A stretch of DNA of 64,000 bases, taken from assembly GCF_039539445.1 (NCBI RefSeq), contig NZ_BAABDD010000024.1, positions 1 through 64,000 of the forward strand, given 5' to 3'. The stretch comes from Salinactinospora qingdaonensis (lineage in GTDB: Bacteria; Actinomycetota; Actinomycetes; Streptosporangiales; Streptosporangiaceae). The translations under genes and the position numbers were made by a program. Of this stretch, positions 1 to 8,275 are shown in pieces; the first letter of the stretch is position 1, and every line of letters begins with the position of its first letter. The notes beneath the pieces are model-generated. The model had not been told where the DNA came from. It made no database searches and saw nothing but the letters and a program-made list of their open reading frames with translations.

Positions 1-1313
1 GCGGCTTCTACGATTCCGACGGCGGCGTGGAGGTCGCCGGCCCCAAGGACGTCGCCGACGCACGCGCGGTCATCGACTGGGCGTTGGAGAGCACCGCGGC
101 CGACCCGGCGGCGATCGGGATGGCGGGTATCTCCTATGGCGCCGGGATCAGCCTGCTCACCTCGGCCAGCGACGACCGGGTGGATGCCGTGGGCGCCATG
201 AGCGGCTGGAGCGACCTGGAAGCCTCGCTGTACCCCAACGAGACGATCAACTTCCAGGCGGCCGAGCTTTTGCTGTTGAGCGGCGAACTCACCGGCACCC
301 CGAGCGAGACCCTGCAAGAGGTGGAGGAGCAGTACCGCGACGGCAATATAGAACCGATGCTGGAGATGGCTCCGCAACGCTCTGCGGCCACCAAGGCCGA
401 CGAGATCAACGCCAACGACCCCGCGGTGATGTTGGCCCACGCCTACAACGACGGGATCTTCCCGCCAGGGCAGATCACCGACTTCTACGGTGAGCTGGAC
501 ACCGACAAGCGGCTGATGCTCTCACCGGGAGATCACGCCACCGCAGAGCTGTTCGGTGCGGTCGGACTGCCCAACAAGGTCTGGCACGACCTGACCCGCT
601 GGTTCGACCACCACCTCAAAGGCGACAACAACGGGATCGCCACCGAGGACCCGGTCCACCTTCAGGAGAACAGCAAGAACGGTGCGTGGAGCACCTACCC
701 CGACTGGCCCTCGGCCACCGCCACGACCGAAACCCACTACCTGGAGGAGCCGCGACGCTCGCTGTCTCAGTGGCAACCCACGGGAGGGATGAGCAAAGAA
801 CCGGCCCCAGGTTGGGAGCACTCGATCCACGCCGGGCTCGGCACCACGGCCCACAGCGGAACATTGCTGGTCAGCGGCGCGCTCCAGCAGTTCCTGGACG
901 TGCCCACCGGAGTGTCGCTGCCGCTGGTGAACCGCTACCGGGCCGGCGTGTGGAGCGGCCCGGAGTACCCCGAGGGGGCGACCATCAGTGGCACACCCAG
1001 CGTTCAAGTGGAGGTCACCCCCACTGCCGAAGAGACCTCCCTGTTCTTCTACCTCTACGCCACAACCCGCCACGGCACTGGGGAGTTGATCTCACACAAG
1101 CCTTACACGCTGCGTGACGCCACTCCGGGGGACCCCACCACGGTCGACGTCGACTTGCAGCCCGTGGTGCGCGACCTCGCTCCGGGGCGCCATCTCACCC
1201 TGGTGGTCGACACCGACGATCCGCGTTACACCAGCGAGAGTAAGCGGGGCGAGCGGGTGGAGTTCTCCTCTGTCGAGGACGCCCCCGCCGCGTTGACCGT
1301 GCCGTTGAGCTGA
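1..1313 (+). CDS. CocE/NonD-type alpha/beta hydrolase (X-Pro dipeptidyl-peptidase S15 family), 5' truncated by window edge
   Basis: The frame is open from the first bases, so the true start lies outside the window. The nucleophile elbow GISYGAG sits about 40 residues into the visible part, followed by an alpha/beta-hydrolase core. An Asp (YNDGIFPP) and a His (SPGDHATAELFG) are placed as the rest of a Ser-Asp-His triad. The last 200 or so residues form the beta-rich jelly-roll C-terminal domain of CocE/X-Pro peptidases (LTLVVDTDDPRY near the end). The family hydrolyses acyl, ester or X-Pro peptide bonds, often outside the cell, but the substrate cannot be named. A hairpin follows the stop. The gene is not obviously linked to the catabolic genes downstream. 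Confidence 0.85.
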   Translation, partial: GFYDSDGGVEVAGPKDVADARAVIDWALESTAADPAAIGMAGISYGAGISLLTSASDDRVDAVGAMSGWSDLEASLYPNETINFQAAELLLLSGELTGTPSETLQEVEEQYRDGNIEPMLEMAPQRSAATKADEINANDPAVMLAHAYNDGIFPPGQITDFYGELDTDKRLMLSPGDHATAELFGAVGLPNKVWHDLTRWFDHHLKGDNNGIATEDPVHLQENSKNGAWSTYPDWPSATATTETHYLEEPRRSLSQWQPTGGMSKEPAPGWEHSIHAGLGTTAHSGTLLVSGALQQFLDVPTGVSLPLVNRYRAGVWSGPEYPEGATISGTPSVQVEVTPTAEETSLFFYLYATTRHGTGELISHKPYTLRDATPGDPTTVDVDLQPVVRDLAPGRHLTLVVDTDDPRYTSESKRGERVEFSSVEDAPAALTVPLS

Positions 1314-1320
1314 GCCAGCC

Positions 1321-1352
1321 GGGTGATGGTGCGTGCGACCGCACCATCACCC
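1321..1352 (+). terminator. Hairpin terminator after the hydrolase gene
   Basis: GGGTGATGGTGCG (1321-1333) pairs perfectly with CGCACCATCACCC (1340-1352) across a 6-nt loop, starting 8 bases after the hydrolase stop. There is no T-run, which is common for actinobacterial terminators. Nothing else was recognised in 1353-1615. Confidence 0.7.
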
Positions 1353-1615
1353 GAAGCCACCGGGGCGGGGGAATCGTGCCGCCCAATGAACTCCAGCCCC
1401 CTTCACTCCCCTGATGAACACGAGGGGTGGAGGAGTATCGCCAGTGACCCTCTCCCTTTTATGTCGCGGATTCCTTGGTCTATCCGGTCGGAGCGTGCTT
1501 GAGAAATGTCGGATGTCGAGGGCGTCGAGGGGCCAGGCTCGTCGGCGGTCCTGTCGCCGATCTCGCTGCTGCCGCGCCCCGATGCTCCGTTGGGCAACGG
1601 CCCTTTCGGCAGCCG

Positions 1616-2056
1616 TTAGCTGAGCTGTTCGGCCAGTGCGACGATGATGCCTGCGGGGCCGCGAACGTAGCAGAGCCGGTAGCTGTCCTCGTATCGCGCC
1701 GGCTCGCCGACGAGTTCGGCGCCGTGGGTGCGCAGGCGGGCGAGGACGTCGTCGATGTCGTCGACGGCGAACATGACGCGACGGATGCCCAGCGTGTTCG
1801 CCGGTGCGTTTTCCGGTTCAGCGCGGACAGCCGTCGGTGTGTGGAACTTCGTCAGCTCCAGCCGGCCGTGACCGTCGGGGGTGCGCATCATCGCGATGTC
1901 GACACGGACGTCGTCGAGTCCGACGACACGGTCCACCCAATCTCCCTCGACGGGGGCCTCGCCTTCCAGCTCCATGCCGAGTTCGGCGAAGAACGAAATA
2001 GCAGCCGCGAGGTCGTCGACAACGACGCCGACGTGGTCCATCCGCTGAATCGTCAT
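1616..2056 (-). CDS. VOC/glyoxalase-fold protein
   Basis: About 146 residues, the normal size of a single-unit vicinal-oxygen-chelate protein made of two beta-alpha-beta-beta-beta modules. The N-terminus MDHVGVVVDDLAAAISFF is the classic first strand-helix with the His metal ligand. GRLELTKFHTP and GIRRVMFAVDDIDDVLARL mark the mid-protein ligand and the second module, and GPAGIIVALAEQL is the closing Glu-bearing strand. I chose the ATG at 2056 (ATG at 2068 is also possible); the longer open frame upstream has no homologous character. The family includes dioxygenases, lyases and resistance proteins, so the reaction cannot be told. It is convergent with the hydrolase upstream. Confidence 0.8.
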   Translation of the reverse strand: MTIQRMDHVGVVVDDLAAAISFFAELGMELEGEAPVEGDWVDRVVGLDDVRVDIAMMRTPDGHGRLELTKFHTPTAVRAEPENAPANTLGIRRVMFAVDDIDDVLARLRTHGAELVGEPARYEDSYRLCYVRGPAGIIVALAEQLS

Positions 2057-2672
2057 ATCCACGAGCATAGAGGTCGCACGATTGGCTTGCCGGGCAGCGG
2101 CGGCCTCGGCCGCTTGTGGGTTTCGACCGTTGGGTCGGCGCAGAGCAGGTCGACGCGGCCACAGTGGGCGGTGGTCGTGGCGAGTTGGCTGTCCTTTCGC
2201 CCTCAAACGGGCAGCCATGTGAGAGAGCAGTGCTGGGGGATGCCTTTCCTCGCCTGTGGTGCGCAGGAGGAGAAGTTGCGCTTACCTGGAGGCGGAAGTT
2301 GAGGGCAGGGCGGGGCGCGGCATGGTGTTGGTGCCGTGTGTCATGTTTTGGTCACACGTGGGCATAGTTGCTGCTGGCGGGTGTCACGGTGGCGCCTATG
2401 GCCGGTGGAGACAAGGCAGGCGGGGCGCGGTGGCGCAGCGTGGCGGCTGTGGCCGCATTGTTGGGGCTGGCGGGTGCTTCTCGCCGTGGGTGTGGTCGGC
2501 CACGGCTGGCCTGTCCGCCCCGCCCATCCCCGCGACCGTCTCGCCGCGACCCACGAGGCCCACCGGTAGCCCCCTCGGCTTCAACTCCGCCTAGCCGAGG
2601 AAACACCGAAACCCGCACTGTGCTCGCGGCCCCGCAAAGCATACGGGGGCGGAGGGATCTGGCCGCCGCTCC
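2057..2672. other. Intergenic, no gene recognised
   Basis: About 0.6 kb of very G-rich sequence between two minus-strand genes. Open frames here are compositional only (Arg/Ala/Gly-rich, no domain character). It should contain the promoter of the VOC gene near 2057-2150. Confidence 0.5.
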
Positions 2673-3680
2673 TCACCGGCACGTCGCGGGCCCGCCCGGG
2701 GCGCGGTCGGGGCCGGGCGGCGCGCTTGTCGTCGCCTCGTGCGAGGAGGATGCGGGCGCCGTGGACAACTCCGCGGCGGCCTCGCCGAAGATCCCGAGCA
2801 TCCACTCGTGCTCGGGATCGCGGTTGTGTACGGGGTGCCACCAGACCGCGTTCAGGATAGGGGTCGCGTCGAAGGGGACGTCCAGCACACGGATTCCGCC
2901 GCTTCGGCGGATCGTCGGCGCGAGCCCGGCCTGCACGATCGCGAGACGGTCGGTGCCGATGACGAAGTGGGGGAGCGCCAAGAAACTTTCGACGACAGCC
3001 TCAACCCGCGGTTCGACCCCGAGCTCTTGGATCTGCCGGTTGGCCGACGTGAAGGCCGAGCGGGATTGGTAGGTGAGAACCCAGGGCAGTTCCGCGACGT
3101 TATCCATCGTGACCTCGTCGCCCACGGCCGTGTTGCCCTCGTCTGCGAGCACGACCCACCGGTCTCGCCACAAGTCCTCGAATGGGAGATCGGAGAGGAA
3201 GCCGTGGGGGATGATCATGGCATCGGCCGAGCGCAGCCGGTTCGTGGCGTCCTCGACGATCGTCGGACTGTGCAACTGGAAGCGGAACCGCACGCCGGGA
3301 GCTCTGGTGCGCGCGATGCGACTCACCCGACGACCGATGGTCGCGAAGGCGTAGTCGGAGCCGTAGACGAGAAACTCGCGCGTCGACTCCCGCGGCTCCC
3401 ACGACGCCTGACTCTCGAACACCCGGCGTGCCGCATCCAACGCGGTGGCCGTGTGCTCGACGAGCCGCAGGGCGAGTGGCGTCAGCTCGTAGGAGTTTCC
3501 ACTCCGGGTCAAAATCTCGTCGTTGAAGTGCCTTCGCAGGCGCGCGAGCGAGCCGCTCAGCGCCGGCTGGCTCAAGTGCAGCCGGTCAGCGGCCCGGGTG
3601 ACGCTGCGCTCGGTCAGCAAAGCGTCCAACGCGACGAGCAGGTTGAGGGCAACACACGAGAGAAGGGGATCATCGGACAC
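2673..3680 (-). CDS. LysR-family transcriptional regulator
   Basis: 335 residues, the usual LTTR length plus a short disordered Pro/Ala-rich tail. The N-terminal winged helix-turn-helix is clear: LLVALDALLTERSVTRAADR followed by LHLSQPALSGSLARLRRHF, then SYELTPLALRLVEHT. The effector-binding half shows SADAMIIPHGFL and LPWVLTYQSRSAFT. It is transcribed divergently from the ABC importer operon, with a 550-bp gap that holds inverted repeats. That is the standard arrangement for an LTTR controlling its neighbour, so I infer it regulates the glycoside operon. The ligand is unknown. Confidence 0.9.
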   Translation of the reverse strand: MSDDPLLSCVALNLLVALDALLTERSVTRAADRLHLSQPALSGSLARLRRHFNDEILTRSGNSYELTPLALRLVEHTATALDAARRVFESQASWEPRESTREFLVYGSDYAFATIGRRVSRIARTRAPGVRFRFQLHSPTIVEDATNRLRSADAMIIPHGFLSDLPFEDLWRDRWVVLADEGNTAVGDEVTMDNVAELPWVLTYQSRSAFTSANRQIQELGVEPRVEAVVESFLALPHFVIGTDRLAIVQAGLAPTIRRSGGIRVLDVPFDATPILNAVWWHPVHNRDPEHEWMLGIFGEAAAELSTAPASSSHEATTSAPPGPDRAPGGPATCR

Positions 3681-3875
3681 CGTGGCGTGATCCTCGGTGG
3701 TCGGTCGTCACATCGGAAAATCGACTGAACCCATCGCTGGCGACGATGAGCCCCGAGGGGTTATCTGGAGCGCCTATTCTTGCTGCGTAGCGGCCTTCTC
3801 GGTGGAATCGACCGGACTGATGGGGGAAGTCTGGTCGCCGGAACACCGCCGCACTGTCGAGATCCAGCCATGTCC

Positions 3876-3901
3876 AGTACCCCGCGTTCACGCGGGGTAC
3901 T
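3876..3901. promoter_or_regulatory. Perfect 11-bp inverted repeat between lysR and the ABC operon
   Basis: AGTACCCCGCG (3876-3886), loop TTCA, CGCGGGGTACT (3891-3901). It lies about 195 bp upstream of the divergent LysR start and 330 bp before the binding-protein start. It could be a terminator-like attenuator or an operator; nothing in the sequence decides. The remainder of 3681-4100 contains no recognisable gene. Confidence 0.5.
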
Positions 3902-4111
3902 ACCAGCGCGGTGCCTCCATGGCCGCCGAGGAAGGGCCGCTCTTCGGCTCACGGGACGTGAAGTCGGAGCCACCACTCGGGTTCCGTGCCGTCTAGACGG
4001 AGTAGTTCGGCGGCGTCTCGCCCGAGCTCGCCCCCGAGCGCGGACCGCTTCGTCGTCGGGGATCGCCATCGCGTGCCCCGGCTCGTGGGGAGCCCATCTG
4101 GCAGTCATAAC

Positions 4112-4130
4112 GATACTTATGTCGAGTATC
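4112..4130 (+). promoter_or_regulatory. Candidate operator/promoter region of the glycoside ABC operon
   Basis: A sharp AT-rich patch (4108-4165) precedes the operon. GATACT (4112-4117) and AGTATC (4125-4130) form an inverted repeat, and a further direct copy of ATACTTATG follows at about 4136-4144. The 9-bp motif ATACTTATG occurs twice. The position is about 105 bp upstream of the first operon gene. I infer regulator binding here; the protein (LysR or ROK product) is not known. Confidence 0.5.
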
Positions 4131-4234
4131 CAAAATACTTATGTGTTTTTTTGGCATATGTCTGTGATACTGGCCATACCCTTCACGCCGACTCGCCGAA
4201 GAGTCGCTGGACAACGACTTCAGGAAGGTCTGAT

Positions 4235-5524
4235 ATGACACAGCACCGTAGGTCTTTTTCGCGCTATGGCTGGGCCCTCGCCGTCCCGACGGTGGGCGCG
4301 CTGCTCCTCACCACGGCCTGCTCGGGTGAGAGCAGCGAAAGCGTCGACGGGGCGAACGGCTTCTCGCTCACCTATGCCACCTCCAACAACCTGGAGTCGC
4401 CCTACGAGCGCCTCGCCCGGGTCTACATGGAGGAGAATCCCGACGTCAGCATCGAGCTCGCCCCGCAGCCCAACGACCGCTACGGCGAGACACTGCGAAC
4501 CCAGCTCCAGGCGGGCAACGCGCCGGACGTCGTCCAGACCGCACCGGGAACCGGGCAGGCCCAGGGCATCGTGCCCCTGGCCGAGGCCGGCTTCCTCGAA
4601 CCGCTTGACGATGCCGCCGCCGAGTTGATCCCCGCCGGCAACGAGTCGCTCTTCTACACCGAGGACGAGCTCTACGGTCAGCCGGTCGACCTCACGGTCA
4701 GCGGTTTCGTCTACAACACCTCCGCCGCCGACGCCGCGGGGCTCGACGAGTTCCCCGACGCGACCGCGGAGCTGCTCGACCTGTGCGAGACGCTCGCCAA
4801 CGACGGCACCTCGGCCATCGCCCTGGCCGGCGCGGCGCCGCCGAACACCGGTATGACCGCCATGTCCGTCTCGGCCACCCGGGTCTACGCCGAGACCCCC
4901 GACTGGAACCAGCAGCGGGCCGACGGCGCGGTGACCTTCGCCGACAGCGAAGGCTGGCAGGAGACCCTGGAGACCATCGTCGAACTGAACGAGACGGGTT
5001 GTTTCCAGGACGGCGCCGAGGGCGGCGGCTTCGACGCCATCACCAACGGACTGGCCCAGGGCACCTCCCTCGGAGCGTTCATCCCTAGTGGTGCGGCCTC
5101 TGAGCTACAGTCCGCGGCACCCGACCAGAACTTCGCGATCGAGGCGTTCCCGCCCCCCGAGGGCGGCGACCCCTACATCCTCGCGAGCTCCAACTACTCG
5201 CTGTCGATCAACGCCGCCTCCGAGCGGAAGGAGGCCGCACAGGAGTTCCTCGACTGGGTGGCCGAACCCGAGCAGGCCCAGCTCTTCGCCGATATCTCCG
5301 GAGTCCTGCCCGTCACCGGCGTTGCCGACGTCGACCTTTCCGACACGCGCTACGCCCCTGTCGGCGAACTGATTCAAAGCGAGTCCTACACGGCGCTGCC
5401 GAACTCCACGTGGCCGAACCAGTCCGTCTACGACGAGCTCTCGACGGGCGTCCAGGGCTTGCTCACGGGGCAGAGCACGGTCGATCAGGTGCTGACTGCC
5501 ATGGACGACGCCTGGGAGAACTGA
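4235..5524 (+). CDS. Sugar ABC transporter substrate-binding lipoprotein
   Basis: 429 residues from ATG 4235, which has AGGAAGG six bases upstream; the longer open frame is not coding. A basic n-region (QHRRSFSRYG), hydrophobic h-region and lipobox LTTAC give a type II signal peptide with lipidation at the Cys. The mature protein has family-1 extracellular solute-binding features: ERLARVYMEENPDVSIEL, then GNAPDVVQTAPGTGQAQGIV and VDLTVSGFVYNTSAADAAG. It should capture a mono- or oligosaccharide, or here possibly a glycoside, and hand it to the two permeases that follow in the same direction. No ATPase gene is present, so a shared MsiK-like ATPase is inferred, as is common in actinomycetes. 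Confidence 0.93.
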   Translation: MTQHRRSFSRYGWALAVPTVGALLLTTACSGESSESVDGANGFSLTYATSNNLESPYERLARVYMEENPDVSIELAPQPNDRYGETLRTQLQAGNAPDVVQTAPGTGQAQGIVPLAEAGFLEPLDDAAAELIPAGNESLFYTEDELYGQPVDLTVSGFVYNTSAADAAGLDEFPDATAELLDLCETLANDGTSAIALAGAAPPNTGMTAMSVSATRVYAETPDWNQQRADGAVTFADSEGWQETLETIVELNETGCFQDGAEGGGFDAITNGLAQGTSLGAFIPSGAASELQSAAPDQNFAIEAFPPPEGGDPYILASSNYSLSINAASERKEAAQEFLDWVAEPEQAQLFADISGVLPVTGVADVDLSDTRYAPVGELIQSESYTALPNSTWPNQSVYDELSTGVQGLLTGQSTVDQVLTAMDDAWEN

Positions 5525-5568
5525 CCGGCCTCGACCGGACACAGCTAGCACCGATGTCGGAGGAATCC

Positions 5569-6546
5569 ATGACTGTGACGACGCAAGGACGACGCGCGTC
5601 CGAAGGAGGGCGCGCGCAACGTCCCCAGAACACGGGGGGCCGTTCCAGCTCTCCCAGGGCTCGTCCGAGCAGGGCTCGTCCCCTGGTCGGCTACGGACGC
5701 TGGTGGTGGGCTCTGCCGGGCTTGCTCCTCGTTCTCGGTATCCAGTACACCGCGACGTCCGTCGGTGGATTCTTCGCGTTCACCAACTGGTCGGGCATCG
5801 GCTCGTTCGAGTGGATCGGTCTGGAGAACTTCCGAGAGATCTTCCAGGACCCGGAGAAGGTCAGAGCACTCGGCAACACCCTTCTCTTGGCGTTCGGCTC
5901 CGTGCTGCTCACCAACGTCTTCGGGCTCATGCTCGCGCTCGCCCTCAATCGGGGGCTGCGCACTCGATACGCCCTGCGGGTCGTCTTTTTCATGCCGGTC
6001 GTCTTGAGCCCGCTCGCGGTGTCCTACGTGTGGAAATTCATCTTCGACTTCAACGGGCCGCTCAACCAACTGCTCGCGGCGGGCGGTCTGCAAGAGCTGC
6101 AACGGCCGTGGCTCGCCGACCCCAATCTGGCCATCTGGGCCGTGCTCGGGGTGATCGTCTGGCAGCAGACGGGGATCGCGATGGTGATCTACCTCGCCGG
6201 GCTGGCCGCGGTCCCCGTCGAGATCGAGGAGGCCGCGGCCATCGACGGCGCCTCGCACTGGCAGCGCTTCCTGGCTGTGACGGTCCCCTCCATCCGCCCC
6301 GCGATCGCCATCGCCACCACGCTCGGGCTCGTGAACGGGTTGCGCATCTTCGACCAGATCATGGCCCTCACGGCGGGAGGGCCGGCCGGGGCTACGGAAA
6401 ACCTCGCGACAGAGGTCTACAAGGAGGCGTTCTCCCTCGGGCGGTTCGGCTACGGCGCCGCACTCGCCCTACTGCTGACGGTTCTCATCCTCGTCTGCGC
6501 CATGCTCCAGCAGTACGCGACCCGCGACCGCTCCAAGGAGAGCTGA
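5569..6546 (+). CDS. Carbohydrate ABC permease, MalF/UgpA type
   Basis: About 325 residues, start at ATG 5569 because GGAGGA lies four bases before it. A charged, Pro/Arg-rich cytoplasmic N-terminus of about 45 residues precedes six predicted membrane helices (WWWALPGLLLVLGIQY is the first). The EAA loop that contacts the ATPase is visible as EIEEAAAIDGASHWQRFLAV, matching the consensus EAA---G. It is coupled to the next permease with one base between stop and start. Together the two form the channel of a CUT1-type importer fed by the lipoprotein upstream. Confidence 0.93.
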   Translation: MTVTTQGRRASEGGRAQRPQNTGGRSSSPRARPSRARPLVGYGRWWWALPGLLLVLGIQYTATSVGGFFAFTNWSGIGSFEWIGLENFREIFQDPEKVRALGNTLLLAFGSVLLTNVFGLMLALALNRGLRTRYALRVVFFMPVVLSPLAVSYVWKFIFDFNGPLNQLLAAGGLQELQRPWLADPNLAIWAVLGVIVWQQTGIAMVIYLAGLAAVPVEIEEAAAIDGASHWQRFLAVTVPSIRPAIAIATTLGLVNGLRIFDQIMALTAGGPAGATENLATEVYKEAFSLGRFGYGAALALLLTVLILVCAMLQQYATRDRSKES

Positions 6547-6547
6547 C

Positions 6548-7384
6548 ATGTTCCGCTACACCAAGGCAACCGCACTGCGAGAGGCGCTCACCTGGGTCGC
6601 GGCCTTTATCTTCCTGCTTCCCTTCTACTTCCTCGTCGCGACGGCGCTCAAGTCGGACCAGGAGGTGTTCGCGAGCGACCCGATCGCGCCTCCGACGAAT
6701 CCGGACCTGAGCAGCTTCGTCGCGGTACTGGGCCAACAGGGCCAGTCGAACGTCCTGTTGGGGTTGCTCAACAGCGTCATCCTGACGGGCGGGAGCATCC
6801 TCTGCATGGTGCTGCTCGGCTCGCTCACCGGCTACGTGATCGTGCGCAGCACGCGCCGATGGAGCCGCGGAGCCTACATGCTGTTCCTCATCGCGATCGT
6901 GCTGCCGACCCAGCTCGGTACCGTTCCGCTCTACATCGGGGCCCGGACACTCGGACTGACCGGATCGATCTGGGGCATGATCATCCTCTACACCGGCATG
7001 TTGCTCCCGTTCGCCGTCTTCCTCTACGCCGGCTTCTTCCGGGGGCTTGGTACGGAGTACGAAGAGGCGGCCACCATCGACGGAGCCTCACGCGCGCAGA
7101 TCTTCTTCCGTGTGGTGTTGCCCCTGATGGCGCCCGCTACGGGCACCGTGGCGATCCTCGCCGGGTTGATCGTCTGGAACGACTTCTTCTCGGCGCTCAT
7201 CTTCCTCGGCGGATCGGAGAACCAGACGCTGCCCGTGGCGATGTACTACTACGTCGGGTCGCTCGTCTCGCAGTGGAACCAGATCTTCGCCATCGTCATC
7301 GTCTCGATGATCCCCATCCTCCTGCTCTACCTCGTCGCGCAGAAACGGTTCATCCAGGGGTTCGCCGGCGGCATCAAGGGCTGA
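6548..7384 (+). CDS. Carbohydrate ABC permease, MalG/UgpE type
   Basis: 278 residues with six predicted helices (AAFIFLLPFYFLVATALKS first). The EAA loop reads EYEEAATIDGASRAQIFFRV. The C-terminus KRFIQGFAGGIKG is the hallmark ending of MalG-like permeases. It partners the preceding permease. The ATPase that should energise both is missing from this window, so import depends on one encoded elsewhere. Confidence 0.93.
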   Translation: MFRYTKATALREALTWVAAFIFLLPFYFLVATALKSDQEVFASDPIAPPTNPDLSSFVAVLGQQGQSNVLLGLLNSVILTGGSILCMVLLGSLTGYVIVRSTRRWSRGAYMLFLIAIVLPTQLGTVPLYIGARTLGLTGSIWGMIILYTGMLLPFAVFLYAGFFRGLGTEYEEAATIDGASRAQIFFRVVLPLMAPATGTVAILAGLIVWNDFFSALIFLGGSENQTLPVAMYYYVGSLVSQWNQIFAIVIVSMIPILLLYLVAQKRFIQGFAGGIKG

Positions 7385-7463
7385 CCGCCCCACCGCCCCC
7401 CTGTCCTCGCACGCGCGCACGCTTTTCACCGGGGCGCTCCCGGCGCCCGAAGGAAGGACGAAT

Positions 7464-8261
7464 ATGTACACGCTCGCGCCCAACATCGAGCTGCTGTTCA
7501 CCGAGGCGGGTGACAGCTACGCCGACCGGGTGCGCGCCGCCGCGGCAGCCGGCTTCGAGGCTGTCGAGATGTGGGGTCCCACAGGCAAGGACGCGCCGGC
7601 ACGGCCGAAGGACATCCCGGCGCTCAAGGCGGCGCTGGAGGAGACCGGCGTCGCGCTGACGGCTCAGTTGGCCGAGCCGCGGACGCAGTTCATGCTCCCC
7701 CCACGCGACCACGCTCCCTTCTTCGCCGGGCTCGAAGAGGGAGTCGAGATCGCCCGCGAGCTGAACTGTCCGCGGATCGTGGTGGGCAGTGGCACCGGCT
7801 TCGGCGGCAGAAAGCGCCAGGACCAGCTCGACGAGCTCGTCGACATCTTCACCCGAGCCCTCGCCTATATCGCCGGGTCGGGCGTCACGCTGGTCCTCGA
7901 AGCGGTCAATACGCGGGTGGACCATCCCGGTTCGCTGCTCGACCGGACGGCCGACGCCGGCTATGTCGCCCGCGGCGTCGACTCGCCCGACTTCGCGATT
8001 CTCTACGACATTTACCACTCCATCACCGAGGGCGAGGACGTGGTCGCCGAACTCGCCGCGGTCCAAGACCTCGTCGGCTACGTCCAGCTCGCCGACGCCC
8101 CCGGGCGTGGCGAGCCCGGTACCGGTGAGGTCGACTGGGCCGAGCGCCTCGGACAGCTCCGGTCGAGCGGCTACGAGGGCCCGATCGGGCTGGAGTACTA
8201 CCCGACCACCGAGTCGGCCACGTCCACCCGAGCCATCGCCGCCGTCGCGGCCACAGCCTGA
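7464..8261 (+). CDS. Hydroxypyruvate-isomerase-like TIM-barrel sugar isomerase
   Basis: 265 residues, the normal length for Hyi-type members of the xylose isomerase-like superfamily, with GAAGGAAGG before the ATG. Conserved metal-site segments are VLEAVNTRVDHPG (Glu on strand 5), ILYDIYHSITEGEDV (Asp/His), YVQLADAPGRGEPGTGEVDW (His replaced by Gln-Leu-Ala-Asp, as in Hyi proteins) and IGLEYYPT (final Glu). The family interconverts hydroxypyruvate and tartronate semialdehyde, or isomerises keto sugars. In this operon a keto-sugar or aldose-ketose step after deglycosylation is the more likely role; that is inference. Confidence 0.85.
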   Translation: MYTLAPNIELLFTEAGDSYADRVRAAAAAGFEAVEMWGPTGKDAPARPKDIPALKAALEETGVALTAQLAEPRTQFMLPPRDHAPFFAGLEEGVEIARELNCPRIVVGSGTGFGGRKRQDQLDELVDIFTRALAYIAGSGVTLVLEAVNTRVDHPGSLLDRTADAGYVARGVDSPDFAILYDIYHSITEGEDVVAELAAVQDLVGYVQLADAPGRGEPGTGEVDWAERLGQLRSSGYEGPIGLEYYPTTESATSTRAIAAVAATA

Positions 8262-8275
8262 GAAGGTGCGCAACG

